DNA of 22,556 nt, taken from assembly GCA_937958345.1 (NCBI GenBank), contig CALGNW010000147.1, forward strand, positions 1 to 22,556, read 5' to 3'. A program made the position numbers and the translations under genes. The DNA comes from an uncultured Neomegalonema sp. (GTDB lineage Bacteria > Pseudomonadota > Alphaproteobacteria > Rhodobacterales > Rhodobacteraceae). The notes under the pieces were generated by a model. It was not told where the DNA came from, ran no database searches, and was given only the letters and a program-made list of their open reading frames with translations. Below are positions 7,511 through 14,709 of the stretch, in pieces (within the stretch, counting starts at the first letter, position 1; each line of letters starts with the position of its first letter).

Positions 7511-8269
7511 ATGACCTCCCGTTTTCTGCGCCTTGGCGTTAACATTGATCATGTTGCGACGATCCGCAATGCGCGCGGCGGGGATGCTCCGTCGCCTGTG
7601 CGGGCGGCGCAAATTGCGCAGGAGGCAGGCGCTGACGGGATCACAGCGCATTTGCGCGAAGACCGTCGCCATATCCGCGACGAAGATATCGCCGCGTTGC
7701 TGGAAAATATCGCCGTTCCGCTGAATTTTGAGATGGCCGCAACAGACGAAATGCATGCGATCGCCCTTCGACACAAACCCCACGCGGTGTGCCTTGTCCC
7801 CGAAAGGCGTGAGGAACGCACGACCGAGGGCGGACTGGGCGTCGTTCAGGATCAGAACCGCCTTGCGGCATTTATTGCCCCGCTCAAAGAAACCGGCAGC
7901 CGGGTGTCGATGTTCATCGAAGCGGATCCGAAGCAGATCGAAGCATCCGCTAAAATCGGCGCTGCTGTCGTAGAGCTGCACACCGGCGCGATGTGCGAAG
8001 CTCATTTACAGGGAGACTTCGCGGCGCGGGATCAGCATTTGGCGCGCATCACCGAGGGAGCCCGAATCGCCGACGGTCTGGGCCTTGAGGTCCATGCAGG
8101 GCATGGCCTCGACTTCGAGACGGCGCCAATGGCCGCCGCTATCCCCGAGGTTGTCGAACTGAATATCGGGCATTTTCTGATCGGCGAGGCAATCTTTTCA
8201 GGATTGCCCGAGGCGATTGCGCGCATGCGGGCGGTGATGAACACGGCAAGGCCGGCAGCCGGGGTATGA
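7511..8269 (+). CDS. pdxJ: Pyridoxine 5'-phosphate synthase
   Basis: It condenses 3-amino-2-oxopropyl phosphate with 1-deoxy-D-xylulose 5-phosphate to make pyridoxine 5'-phosphate in the DXP-dependent vitamin B6 pathway. The 252-residue length is normal. Family hallmarks are the N-terminal LGVNIDHVATIRNARGG segment, the catalytic His47 in ITAHLREDRRHI, Glu74 in LNFEMAAT, and the late EVHAGHGLDF stretch with its active-site histidine. GGAG at 7499-7502 lies eight bases before the ATG. Its TGA overlaps the acpS ATG by four bases (ATGA). The pdxJ-acpS pair is a classic proteobacterial gene couple. Confidence 0.97.
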   Translation: MTSRFLRLGVNIDHVATIRNARGGDAPSPVRAAQIAQEAGADGITAHLREDRRHIRDEDIAALLENIAVPLNFEMAATDEMHAIALRHKPHAVCLVPERREERTTEGGLGVVQDQNRLAAFIAPLKETGSRVSMFIEADPKQIEASAKIGAAVVELHTGAMCEAHLQGDFAARDQHLARITEGARIADGLGLEVHAGHGLDFETAPMAAAIPEVVELNIGHFLIGEAIFSGLPEAIARMRAVMNTARPAAGV

Positions 8270-8670
8270 TTATCGGGATCGGGGCTGACCTGGCGGATAT
8301 CCGCCGGATCGAGCGCACGCTCGAGCGGTTCGGCGAGCGGTTCACCAACCGCGTCTTTACCGAGACAGAGCGTGCCCGATCGGACAAACGGGCCGCTCGG
8401 GCCGCGAGCTATGCCAAGCGTTGGGCAGCAAAAGAGGCGTGTTCGAAGGCGCTCGGAACCGGTATCCGCATGGGCGTCGCGTGGAAGGAAATGGGCGTCG
8501 TCAACCTGCCCTCCGGCCAGCCGACAATCGACCTGCAGGGCGGCGCGGCAGAGCGCCTAAACGGTATGATACCGCCCGGTCATGCGGCGAAAATCCATCT
8601 GACAATCACCGATGACGCGCCTTACGCACAGGCCTTTGTCGTGATCGAGGCTCTGCCCACAGACAGGTGA
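8266..8670 (+). CDS. acpS: Holo-[acyl-carrier-protein] synthase
   Basis: AcpS transfers the 4'-phosphopantetheine arm from CoA to acyl carrier protein, activating it for fatty-acid and lipid synthesis. The 134-residue product has the expected start MIIGIGADLADIRRIE with magnesium ligand Asp8, and the second motif WAAKEACSKALGTG with Glu57. The C-terminal beta strand region (HLTITDDAPYAQAFVVIE) is typical. Translation is coupled to pdxJ through a four-base overlap. The following 190-base gap carries its own promoter candidate, so the transcript may partly end here. Confidence 0.96.
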   Translation: MIIGIGADLADIRRIERTLERFGERFTNRVFTETERARSDKRAARAASYAKRWAAKEACSKALGTGIRMGVAWKEMGVVNLPSGQPTIDLQGGAAERLNGMIPPGHAAKIHLTITDDAPYAQAFVVIEALPTDR

Positions 8671-8700
8671 AAGCGCGTCCCCGACCGCAATACCCACAAT

Positions 8701-8767
8701 TTAGCGGAAAGTGTGCCCGCTGCGATACAACACGCAGAGGAATGAGAGGGGGAATGGCCCCCGCTAA
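8701..8767. other. Structured element between acpS and lepB
   Basis: An outer inverted repeat TTAGCGG (8701-8707) / CCGCTAA (8761-8767) encloses two smaller inverted repeats: CTGCG/CGCAG (8720-8724 and 8733-8737) and GGGGG/CCCCC (8748-8752 and 8758-8762). Two C's of the last arm compete with the outer stem. The pattern is compatible with a three-way junction. No U-run follows, so a simple intrinsic terminator is not the best description. No known riboswitch class was recognised. Confidence 0.35.
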
Positions 8768-8779
8768 GGTCCAGATTGC

Positions 8780-8808
8780 TTGACATTAACCGCTGCGATA
8801 ACGCTTAT
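8780..8808 (+). promoter_or_regulatory. Candidate sigma-70-type promoter for lepB
   Basis: TTGACA (8780-8785), part of the favoured alphaproteobacterial CTTGAC core, is followed 17 bases later by GCTTAT (8803-8808), a weak -10. Transcription would start near 8815, about 45 bases before the lepB ATG. The -35 box is a perfect match and the -10 is poor, so this is likely but unproven. An 11-base sequence that also occurs upstream at 8717-8727 lies within the spacer. Confidence 0.5.
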
Positions 8809-8860
8809 TTCGGCTTCGCCGCGCCGACGGGCCGGGACGTATCCGTACAGGGACCAACAA

Positions 8861-9637
8861 ATGGCGCTTAACTCGTCCAGCGACAAATCTGACGGCCTTG
8901 GCGAGATCGTCAAGACGATTGTCTATGCGCTGCTGATTGCCCTGGTTTTCCGCGTATTTCTGTTCCAGCCGTTCAGTATCCCGTCAAGTTCGATGAAACC
9001 GACTCTGCTGATCGGCGACTATCTGTTCGTGTCGAAATACGCTTACGGCTATTCGAAAAACTCGATCCCCTTCAGCCCGCCGCTGTTTGACGGGCGGATC
9101 TGGTTCACACCGCCGGAACGCGGGGACGTGATCGTCTTCAAAAACAAGCTTGATGATAACAAAGATTACATCAAACGGCTGATTGGTCTGCCCGGTGACA
9201 AGGTTCAGGTTCAGGGCGGTGTCGTCGCGATCAACGGAACGCCGGTTCAGGTCGAGGCCGTTGACCCGTTTGTCGAGCCGGTGGACACACTGCACAATCA
9301 GCAATGCGCAATCCGCCAAAAGCGTGATGGCGAGGCGGTGTGTGTAAAAGAGCAATTCGTCGAGATTTTGCCGAACAACGTCACGCACATGACACTGAAT
9401 GTGGATAGCAACAGCAGCGGGCGCGACAACACCAAGATTTATGAAGTCCCCGCAGGTCACTATTTCTTCATGGGCGACAACCGCGATAACAGTGGAGACA
9501 GCCGCCGCTTCGGCGGTCACTACATTCCCGAAGAAGACCTGATTGGCCGTGCCGAACTGATTTTCCTCTCCTCCAAGGGCAGCCCGTTTTTCCCATGGGA
9601 ATGGCGCTTTGATCGCCTATTCAATTCAATAAATTGA
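8861..9637 (+). CDS. lepB: Signal peptidase I
   Basis: This inner-membrane serine protease removes Sec and Tat signal peptides on the periplasmic face. From ATG 8861 (AGGGA at 8849-8853) the protein is 258 residues with one N-terminal transmembrane anchor at about 16-36, the short alphaproteobacterial layout. Catalytic Ser44 is in PSSSMKPTL and catalytic Lys105 is in DYIKRLIGLPGD. The late GDNRDNSGDSR motif (box E) is complete. A Cys pair near 147-159 lies in the inserted region. The frame is open further upstream, but that part has no signal-peptidase character. Its TGA overlaps the TTG start of rnc. Confidence 0.96.
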   Translation: MALNSSSDKSDGLGEIVKTIVYALLIALVFRVFLFQPFSIPSSSMKPTLLIGDYLFVSKYAYGYSKNSIPFSPPLFDGRIWFTPPERGDVIVFKNKLDDNKDYIKRLIGLPGDKVQVQGGVVAINGTPVQVEAVDPFVEPVDTLHNQQCAIRQKRDGEAVCVKEQFVEILPNNVTHMTLNVDSNSSGRDNTKIYEVPAGHYFFMGDNRDNSGDSRRFGGHYIPEEDLIGRAELIFLSSKGSPFFPWEWRFDRLFNSIN

Positions 9638-10317
9638 TCCGGCGCAGCAACGATATCGCTGCGCTCGAGCGGGCCATCGGACACACGTTCGACGACCGCA
9701 AACTGCTCACCGAAGCCCTGACACATTCCAGCGCCTCCGACAGCGTTTCGAATGAACGGCTTGAATTTCTCGGCGACCGCGTCTTGGGGCTTGTCATCGC
9801 GCAGGCATTGGTTGCGCGATATCCGCATGAAAGCGAGGGCGCGCTCGCACCGCGCCTGAATGATCTTGTTCGCCGCGAGACGTTGGCGGTAGTGGCCGAG
9901 GCACTTGATGTCGGCGGCCATATGAAGATGGCCCGCTCGGAGTCGCAAAGCGGCGGACGGCGCAAACAAGGCATGCTCGCGGATGCGATGGAGGCGATTA
10001 TCGCCGCTGTTTTCCTCGATGCTGGATTGCAGGCTGCGCGTGATGTTATTCTGGATGCGTGGCGCCCTCATCTGGACGCACAGGATGCCGCACCGATTGA
10101 TGCAAAAACCGCCCTACAGGAATGGGCGCAAGGGCGCGGCCTGCCCCTTCCGGTATACGACGTTCTGGGCCGCGAAGGCCCCGACCACAATCCGCGCTTT
10201 CGTGTCTGCGTCAGTCTGAGTACGGGCGAACGTGCCGAGGGGTCGGACAACTCGAAACGCGCCGCACAGCAAGCTGCTGCTACTGCGTTACTTGCTGTGT
10301 TAGAACAGCGCGCGTGA
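9634..10317 (+). CDS. rnc: Ribonuclease III
   Basis: RNase III cleaves double-stranded RNA during rRNA maturation and mRNA processing. The 227-residue product has the signature NERLEFLGD at 40-48 with metal/catalytic residues Glu41, Glu44 and Asp48, and the second acidic pair Asp117 and Glu120 in LADAMEAI. A C-terminal double-stranded RNA-binding domain spans about 155-225. The start is a TTG at 9634 overlapping the lepB stop (TTGA), with no visible Shine-Dalgarno sequence. Expression therefore probably depends on translational coupling to lepB. The order lepB-rnc-era is strongly conserved, but here another gene intervenes before era. Confidence 0.96.
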   Translation: MIRRSNDIAALERAIGHTFDDRKLLTEALTHSSASDSVSNERLEFLGDRVLGLVIAQALVARYPHESEGALAPRLNDLVRRETLAVVAEALDVGGHMKMARSESQSGGRRKQGMLADAMEAIIAAVFLDAGLQAARDVILDAWRPHLDAQDAAPIDAKTALQEWAQGRGLPLPVYDVLGREGPDHNPRFRVCVSLSTGERAEGSDNSKRAAQQAAATALLAVLEQRA

Positions 10318-11762
10318 TGCGGCGTCTTATCGTTCTTGCAGCCTGTATGATCGCCGATCCGGTCCTTGCAAACAACATCGACAGCTTTGCCCCGGTCGCC
10401 TGTCCCTATGCCAGGTCCGATGTGCCAACGGGCTATGATGCACGCTGCTCGTCGATGGCATGGCAGGATCAGGGGATCAATTTTCGCACAACCGTCGCCG
10501 TCTTTACACCTGAAAGCGGAAACGCTGATGCTGTACCGGTCATTTACATTCCGGGCGGGCCGGGTGATGCGCCGGTCAAAAAGGGCGGCGATGTTTCGAC
10601 AATCCTTTCGCTGTTTCCGCGGCGTACGATTGCGACATTAAACCCGCGCGGCGTCGAGGGAGCGTTACCAAGACCGGCCTGCACATTCGACCCGGACTTT
10701 TGGCATCAGGAAGTCGAACCGGACCGCGAAACCGAGGTTGTCAGCCAGTGCCGCAATGCCGTGACGGTTGATCTCTCCGTGTTCGATGCGCCTTATCTGG
10801 CACAGGATGTCTCGCGCCTGGTCCGTGCGCTGGGCTTTGAGCGCGCTGGCGTTTTCGGTATTTCATACGGAACCGAAAGCGCATTGCATCTGATTTCGAA
10901 CCGGACGCCGTGGCTCGAATTTGCCGTTCTGGACTCTCTGTCACTGCCCGGCGCTGTCGGCACGCGAGAGCGCCTGCTGGCACGAGACAGGTTTTTGGGC
11001 GTGGTTGACCGGCATTGTTTTTCGGAAGAACAATGCTCGGACACCGTGACCGAACGATTTGATAATCTGCTGGAATGGGCCGCGCAGTTCGATACCGACC
11101 CGGTTGAAATCAACCTCGGGCCCGATGCCGAGCAATGGGCGATGGACGGAATGGAAATGCTGGATTTTCTGGCATCCATGGCGGCCTACCCCGACGGCGC
11201 GGGCTATGGCCCGGTTTTCATTGATGCGCTGGACTGGTCGCGCGACGCGACCGGACCTTGGATTGAATCGGAAATGGAATTCGGGTTCGAGTACGCCCGC
11301 GATAATTTCGCCCTGCTCTATGGCGCATTCAGCGACAGTATCGAACGGTATGTGCCCCCTCCGACGCTCGGCGAAATGCGGTATCCTTTTGACATAGACG
11401 AGCAACGTTCGGCGGCACGGCTGTTTCGGGTTTGGAACCGCGAAAACCGAAATGAAGAACGCTTTGTCGGACCTGAGACAGAACGGCGCAGTACCGGGGT
11501 TCCGGTGCTGGTCGTTTCCGGCGGGGTGGATTCGCTCACGCCAATCGAATGGGCAGACGAGCTTGAACGGCGGTTCAGCGGTATGACGCGGTTTGTTTTT
11601 CCCGAACTTGGTCATGCCGTGGCATTCGGGGATGATGCCGATGTCACCGATGATGATATAATCTCGCAACTGAATTGCGGCCCTGCCGTTGTGCGGGCGT
11701 TTGTAAATGGCGAGGAGTACGGCTCATGCGCGCAGTATATGAAGAAGGCAACCGATGACTGA
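10317..11762 (+). CDS. Exported alpha/beta hydrolase, S33 peptidase-like
   Basis: This is probably an exported serine hydrolase related to the proline iminopeptidase/tripeptidyl aminopeptidase (S33, TAP-like) group. The ATG overlaps the rnc stop by one base (TGATG). The 481-residue product begins with a Sec signal peptide (hydrophobic 3-17, likely cut after Ala18). The oxyanion-region motif is IPGGPGD at 78-84. The nucleophile elbow GISYGTE gives Ser183, with probable Asp405 (GGVDSLTP) and His433 (LGHAVAF). The middle, at about 210-360, is an acidic lid-like region, and the C-terminus after about 395 matches a TAP-like C-terminal domain with several cysteines. The substrate is unknown; peptides or esters are possible. 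It lies inside the rnc-era operon and overlaps era by eight bases. Confidence 0.85.
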   Translation: MRRLIVLAACMIADPVLANNIDSFAPVACPYARSDVPTGYDARCSSMAWQDQGINFRTTVAVFTPESGNADAVPVIYIPGGPGDAPVKKGGDVSTILSLFPRRTIATLNPRGVEGALPRPACTFDPDFWHQEVEPDRETEVVSQCRNAVTVDLSVFDAPYLAQDVSRLVRALGFERAGVFGISYGTESALHLISNRTPWLEFAVLDSLSLPGAVGTRERLLARDRFLGVVDRHCFSEEQCSDTVTERFDNLLEWAAQFDTDPVEINLGPDAEQWAMDGMEMLDFLASMAAYPDGAGYGPVFIDALDWSRDATGPWIESEMEFGFEYARDNFALLYGAFSDSIERYVPPPTLGEMRYPFDIDEQRSAARLFRVWNRENRNEERFVGPETERRSTGVPVLVVSGGVDSLTPIEWADELERRFSGMTRFVFPELGHAVAFGDDADVTDDDIISQLNCGPAVVRAFVNGEEYGSCAQYMKKATDD

Positions 11763-12669
11763 CACCCCGACCCGCGCAGGCTTTGTCGCTCTGATCGGCG
11801 AACCGAATGCCGGTAAATCAACTTTGCTGAATGCACTGGTCGGAGCAAAGCTGTCGATTGTCACGCACAAGGTTCAGACCACGCGCTTCCGCATTCGCGG
11901 GGTAATGAACGAGGGCGACTCGCAGATCGTTTTTGTCGATACTCCCGGCCTTTTTGCGCCCAAACGGACATTGGACCGCGCGATGGTCGCGGCGGCATGG
12001 GCCGGTGCATCGGATGCGGATGTCGTCATGCTGCTGATCGAGGCCCAGCGCGGCATCACCAAGGGCGTGCAGCGCATTCTTGATGATCTCGACAAACATC
12101 TCGGCCCCAACACGCCGGTGGCGTTGGTCGTCAACAAGATCGACCGGGTCAAGCGTGACACCCTGCTGGCGCTGACCGCCGAGATTCAGGAAAAGCGGGC
12201 CTTCGAGCAGGTCTTTTATATCTCGGCCACGCGCAGCAACGGCCTCGGCGCGATGACCGATTGGCTGACCGGAAGAGTACCCGAGGGGCCGTGGCTCTAT
12301 CCCGAGGATCAATTAGGCGATGCATCGATGCGGGCGATTGCCGCCGAAGTCACGCGCGAAAAACTGATGCTGCGCCTGCATCAGGAACTGCCCTATCAGA
12401 TGACCGTCGAAACCGAAGCGTGGGAAGAACGCAAAGACGGTTCGGTCAAAATTGATCAGGCGGTGATTGTCGCCAAGGAGGGTCACCGGCCCATCATTCT
12501 GGGCAAGGGCGGCCAGACACTCAAACAGATCGGACAGGCCTCGCGCGAGGAGCTTTCCGATATGATGGAACGCAAGGTTCACTTGTTCCTGAGGGTGAAA
12601 GTCGATGAACGGTGGCAGGAGGACCGCGCCCGCTATTCGCAGATGGGCCTTGATTTCCCCGAGGGTTAA
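11755..12669 (+). CDS. era: GTPase Era
   Basis: Era binds the 3' end of 16S rRNA and assists 30S subunit assembly. The 304-residue product has all the GTPase boxes: G1 GEPNAGKST at 15-23, G3 DTPG at 62-65, G4 NKID at 127-130 and G5 SAT near 157. A C-terminal KH RNA-binding domain follows, with the ILGKGGQTLKQIG loop. The ATG at 11755 sits inside the end of the preceding hydrolase gene (eight-base overlap), with AGAAGG at 11744-11749 as its ribosome binding site. recO, which often follows era in proteobacteria, is not here; an acyltransferase gene comes next. Confidence 0.97.
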   Translation: MTDTPTRAGFVALIGEPNAGKSTLLNALVGAKLSIVTHKVQTTRFRIRGVMNEGDSQIVFVDTPGLFAPKRTLDRAMVAAAWAGASDADVVMLLIEAQRGITKGVQRILDDLDKHLGPNTPVALVVNKIDRVKRDTLLALTAEIQEKRAFEQVFYISATRSNGLGAMTDWLTGRVPEGPWLYPEDQLGDASMRAIAAEVTREKLMLRLHQELPYQMTVETEAWEERKDGSVKIDQAVIVAKEGHRPIILGKGGQTLKQIGQASREELSDMMERKVHLFLRVKVDERWQEDRARYSQMGLDFPEG

Positions 12670-12743
12670 TCCACCCCTGATTGAACCGGCCCCGAAGGAT
12701 CGGCAGTAACGCGCCGGAAAGGTCCAAGCGTTACGTTAGGCCC

Positions 12744-13874
12744 ATGAAAAGGCTCAACGAATTTGATGCATTGCGGGGAATTGCGGCGGTTGCCGTGGTT
12801 TTCGCGCATCTTCTGAACTATGCGCCCGCGGCGTTGGGCAGTCCTTACGGACATTGGAGCGCGCCGCTCTGGAGCTTTGGTGCGAACGGTCATTTTGCCG
12901 TTCTCATCTTTTTCGCCATCAGCGGTTTCGTTTTGTCCTACCCCTATTTCATCGGGGCGAAGGGAGAACAAAACCTCAAGCTTGATGTCGCCAACCGATT
13001 GCCCCGGCTGTTGATCCCGGTTTTCATCACCGGCATGCTTTGCTTTGTCATCCAGATGTTCGCGGTCTGGGCGGCGGGGGGCGAACAGTTAACGCCCTTC
13101 ACATCACCGGAATGGATCGGGCGCTGGAATGTCAGCGGATGGGATACGGCACGCGAGATCGAATTTCTGATGACGCGCGTGTTTTTTCTGTACAGCGAAA
13201 CAGACACGATGAACGTCAATCTGTGGACAATGCCGGTAGAGTTCGCCTTTTCATTGCTCGTCTTTGCCGTTGGCGCGGTCGTGTTGCGGCGGTTCGATAT
13301 CGCGCTATTGCTGGTCGTAATATCCGGCGCAAGTATTCTATCGTGGCGCGCGGAAACACTGGAGTATTTTCTCAAGGCGCTGGCGGGCAGCGTGTTTTTC
13401 CTCGGGGTGCTGGTCGCCTATCAGATTGACAGCGTGCGCAGCATCATCGGTCGGCGCTCATGGATGCCCGGTGTGTTGATGATCGGCGGGCTATTGGTAT
13501 CGTCGGTACTGGTCAGGCACGACATGCACTATCTGATCGCGAACTTCTTGGGACTGATGGCGATACTCTGGTTTTTTATCGGCTTTGCTGCCGCGCCGAA
13601 ATTACCCGCGAAACTTGATCATCCGTTCTTCGCGTTTCTCGGCGAAGTTTCCTTCGCCCTCTATCTGATCCACGGATCGGTTCTCTACGCGGTGTTCCAG
13701 ATTATCGCAGGTCATTTCGAATACGGCATTGGCATGTTTCTGTTTGGAACGGTGATCTCGCTCGTAATCTCCTTCACACTGGCGTTTGTGATCGCGCGTT
13801 ATGTTGAGATGCCGCTGGTCGGCTATGTCCGCCGCGCAATCAGGAGCCTGATCCGTGACCCTGAAATGGCTTAG
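12744..13874 (+). CDS. Acyltransferase family 3 membrane protein
   Basis: This 376-residue integral membrane protein belongs to the acyltransferase-3 (OafA/YrhL-like) family. Members move acetyl or other acyl groups onto sugars of surface polysaccharides, peptidoglycan or lipids. It opens with the family signature LNEFDALRGIAAVAVVFAHL, containing Arg11 and the putative catalytic His22, and has about ten hydrophobic segments up to the C-terminus. ATG 12744 is preferred; the frame is open upstream to a TTG at 12681, but that part is Arg/Pro-rich and unlike the family. There is only a weak ribosome site. The gene overlaps the following esterase gene by 20 bases, so the two products are likely made together. 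The substrate cannot be read from sequence. Confidence 0.88.
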   Translation: MKRLNEFDALRGIAAVAVVFAHLLNYAPAALGSPYGHWSAPLWSFGANGHFAVLIFFAISGFVLSYPYFIGAKGEQNLKLDVANRLPRLLIPVFITGMLCFVIQMFAVWAAGGEQLTPFTSPEWIGRWNVSGWDTAREIEFLMTRVFFLYSETDTMNVNLWTMPVEFAFSLLVFAVGAVVLRRFDIALLLVVISGASILSWRAETLEYFLKALAGSVFFLGVLVAYQIDSVRSIIGRRSWMPGVLMIGGLLVSSVLVRHDMHYLIANFLGLMAILWFFIGFAAAPKLPAKLDHPFFAFLGEVSFALYLIHGSVLYAVFQIIAGHFEYGIGMFLFGTVISLVISFTLAFVIARYVEMPLVGYVRRAIRSLIRDPEMA

Positions 13875-14706
13875 CCTCGGCATTGCCGCCCTCGTGCTGG
13901 CCGGCGGCTTGATCTATGCGGGAAAGTGGGTGCTGGAAGAGTGGCGCTATCGGGCGTTACTGGCGGATCGGGCGCTCATTGCGGGTGATCGCGATGTTTC
14001 GGCCAAGGCCGAGCGGCCCTGCCCTGCCACCGACGGGACATTGGTCTTCGTCATCTTCGGTCAGAGCAACGCCGCCAATCACGGCGACACAGGTTTGCGC
14101 GCGCCGGATGCGGCCTTCGACTTTTATGGCGGACGGTGCTTTGAGGGGCATGACCCTCAGTTTTCGGCAACCGGCAAGGGTGGATCGCTTTGGCCGGCCT
14201 TTGCCGATTCTTTGCGCGCAGCGGGTGAAACGCGACCCATCCTGACTGCAAATGTCGCCGTCGGAAACACACCGATTGCCGAATGGATGCCGGGCACAAA
14301 GCACGCCCGATTTCTGATACAAGAGACACGCGCCCTGTCATCTGCTGGGTATCAGATCGCGGGCTTTCTTTTCTTTCAGGGCGAGTCGGATCGCAAAACG
14401 CCAGTGCCGGTCTATCGCGATGCTCTGACGCGGATCGCCGACATGATCGACGCCGAAGCACCCGATGTACCGCTGATTATTGCCGATACTTCAATCTGTG
14501 CATTGGAGGAGGCGGGCGGAGAAAAATCCGCACCCTTATCCCGTGCCAGAATTGCCGCGGCCTCAGACCGTAAAAACATTATCGTCGGTCCCGACACCGA
14601 TATGCTGGGGCCGGAATATCGCTATGACGGATGTCACTTTAACCGGCGGGGGTTGCAGGCGCTGGGCGCGCTGTGGGCCGATTCCGTACGCCAGACCCTA
14701 GATTAA
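13855..14706 (+). CDS. Membrane-anchored SASA/SGNH-type carbohydrate esterase
   Basis: This is a putative O-acetylesterase of the sialate O-acetylesterase/SGNH superfamily. It starts at GTG 13855 with AGGAG at 13842-13846, eight bases upstream, and is 283 residues long. An N-terminal hydrophobic helix (about 5-22) anchors or exports it. The first block IFGQSNAAN gives nucleophile Ser71. The middle block FFQGESD (173-179) is typical of SASA-domain enzymes. The last block DGCHFN gives Asp258 and His261, completing the triad. Family members deacetylate sugars in polysaccharides or sialic acids. The 20-base overlap with the acyltransferase gene suggests action on the same polymer or glycolipid, but this is inference. 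Confidence 0.82.
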   Translation: MTLKWLSLGIAALVLAGGLIYAGKWVLEEWRYRALLADRALIAGDRDVSAKAERPCPATDGTLVFVIFGQSNAANHGDTGLRAPDAAFDFYGGRCFEGHDPQFSATGKGGSLWPAFADSLRAAGETRPILTANVAVGNTPIAEWMPGTKHARFLIQETRALSSAGYQIAGFLFFQGESDRKTPVPVYRDALTRIADMIDAEAPDVPLIIADTSICALEEAGGEKSAPLSRARIAAASDRKNIIVGPDTDMLGPEYRYDGCHFNRRGLQALGALWADSVRQTLD

Positions 14707-14709
14707 CTG

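Noticed and set aside
10941..11669. A 242-codon minus-strand frame inside the S33-type hydrolase gene
   Set aside because: It is antisense to a gene with signal peptide and catalytic triad, and has no recognisable domain or ribosome site.
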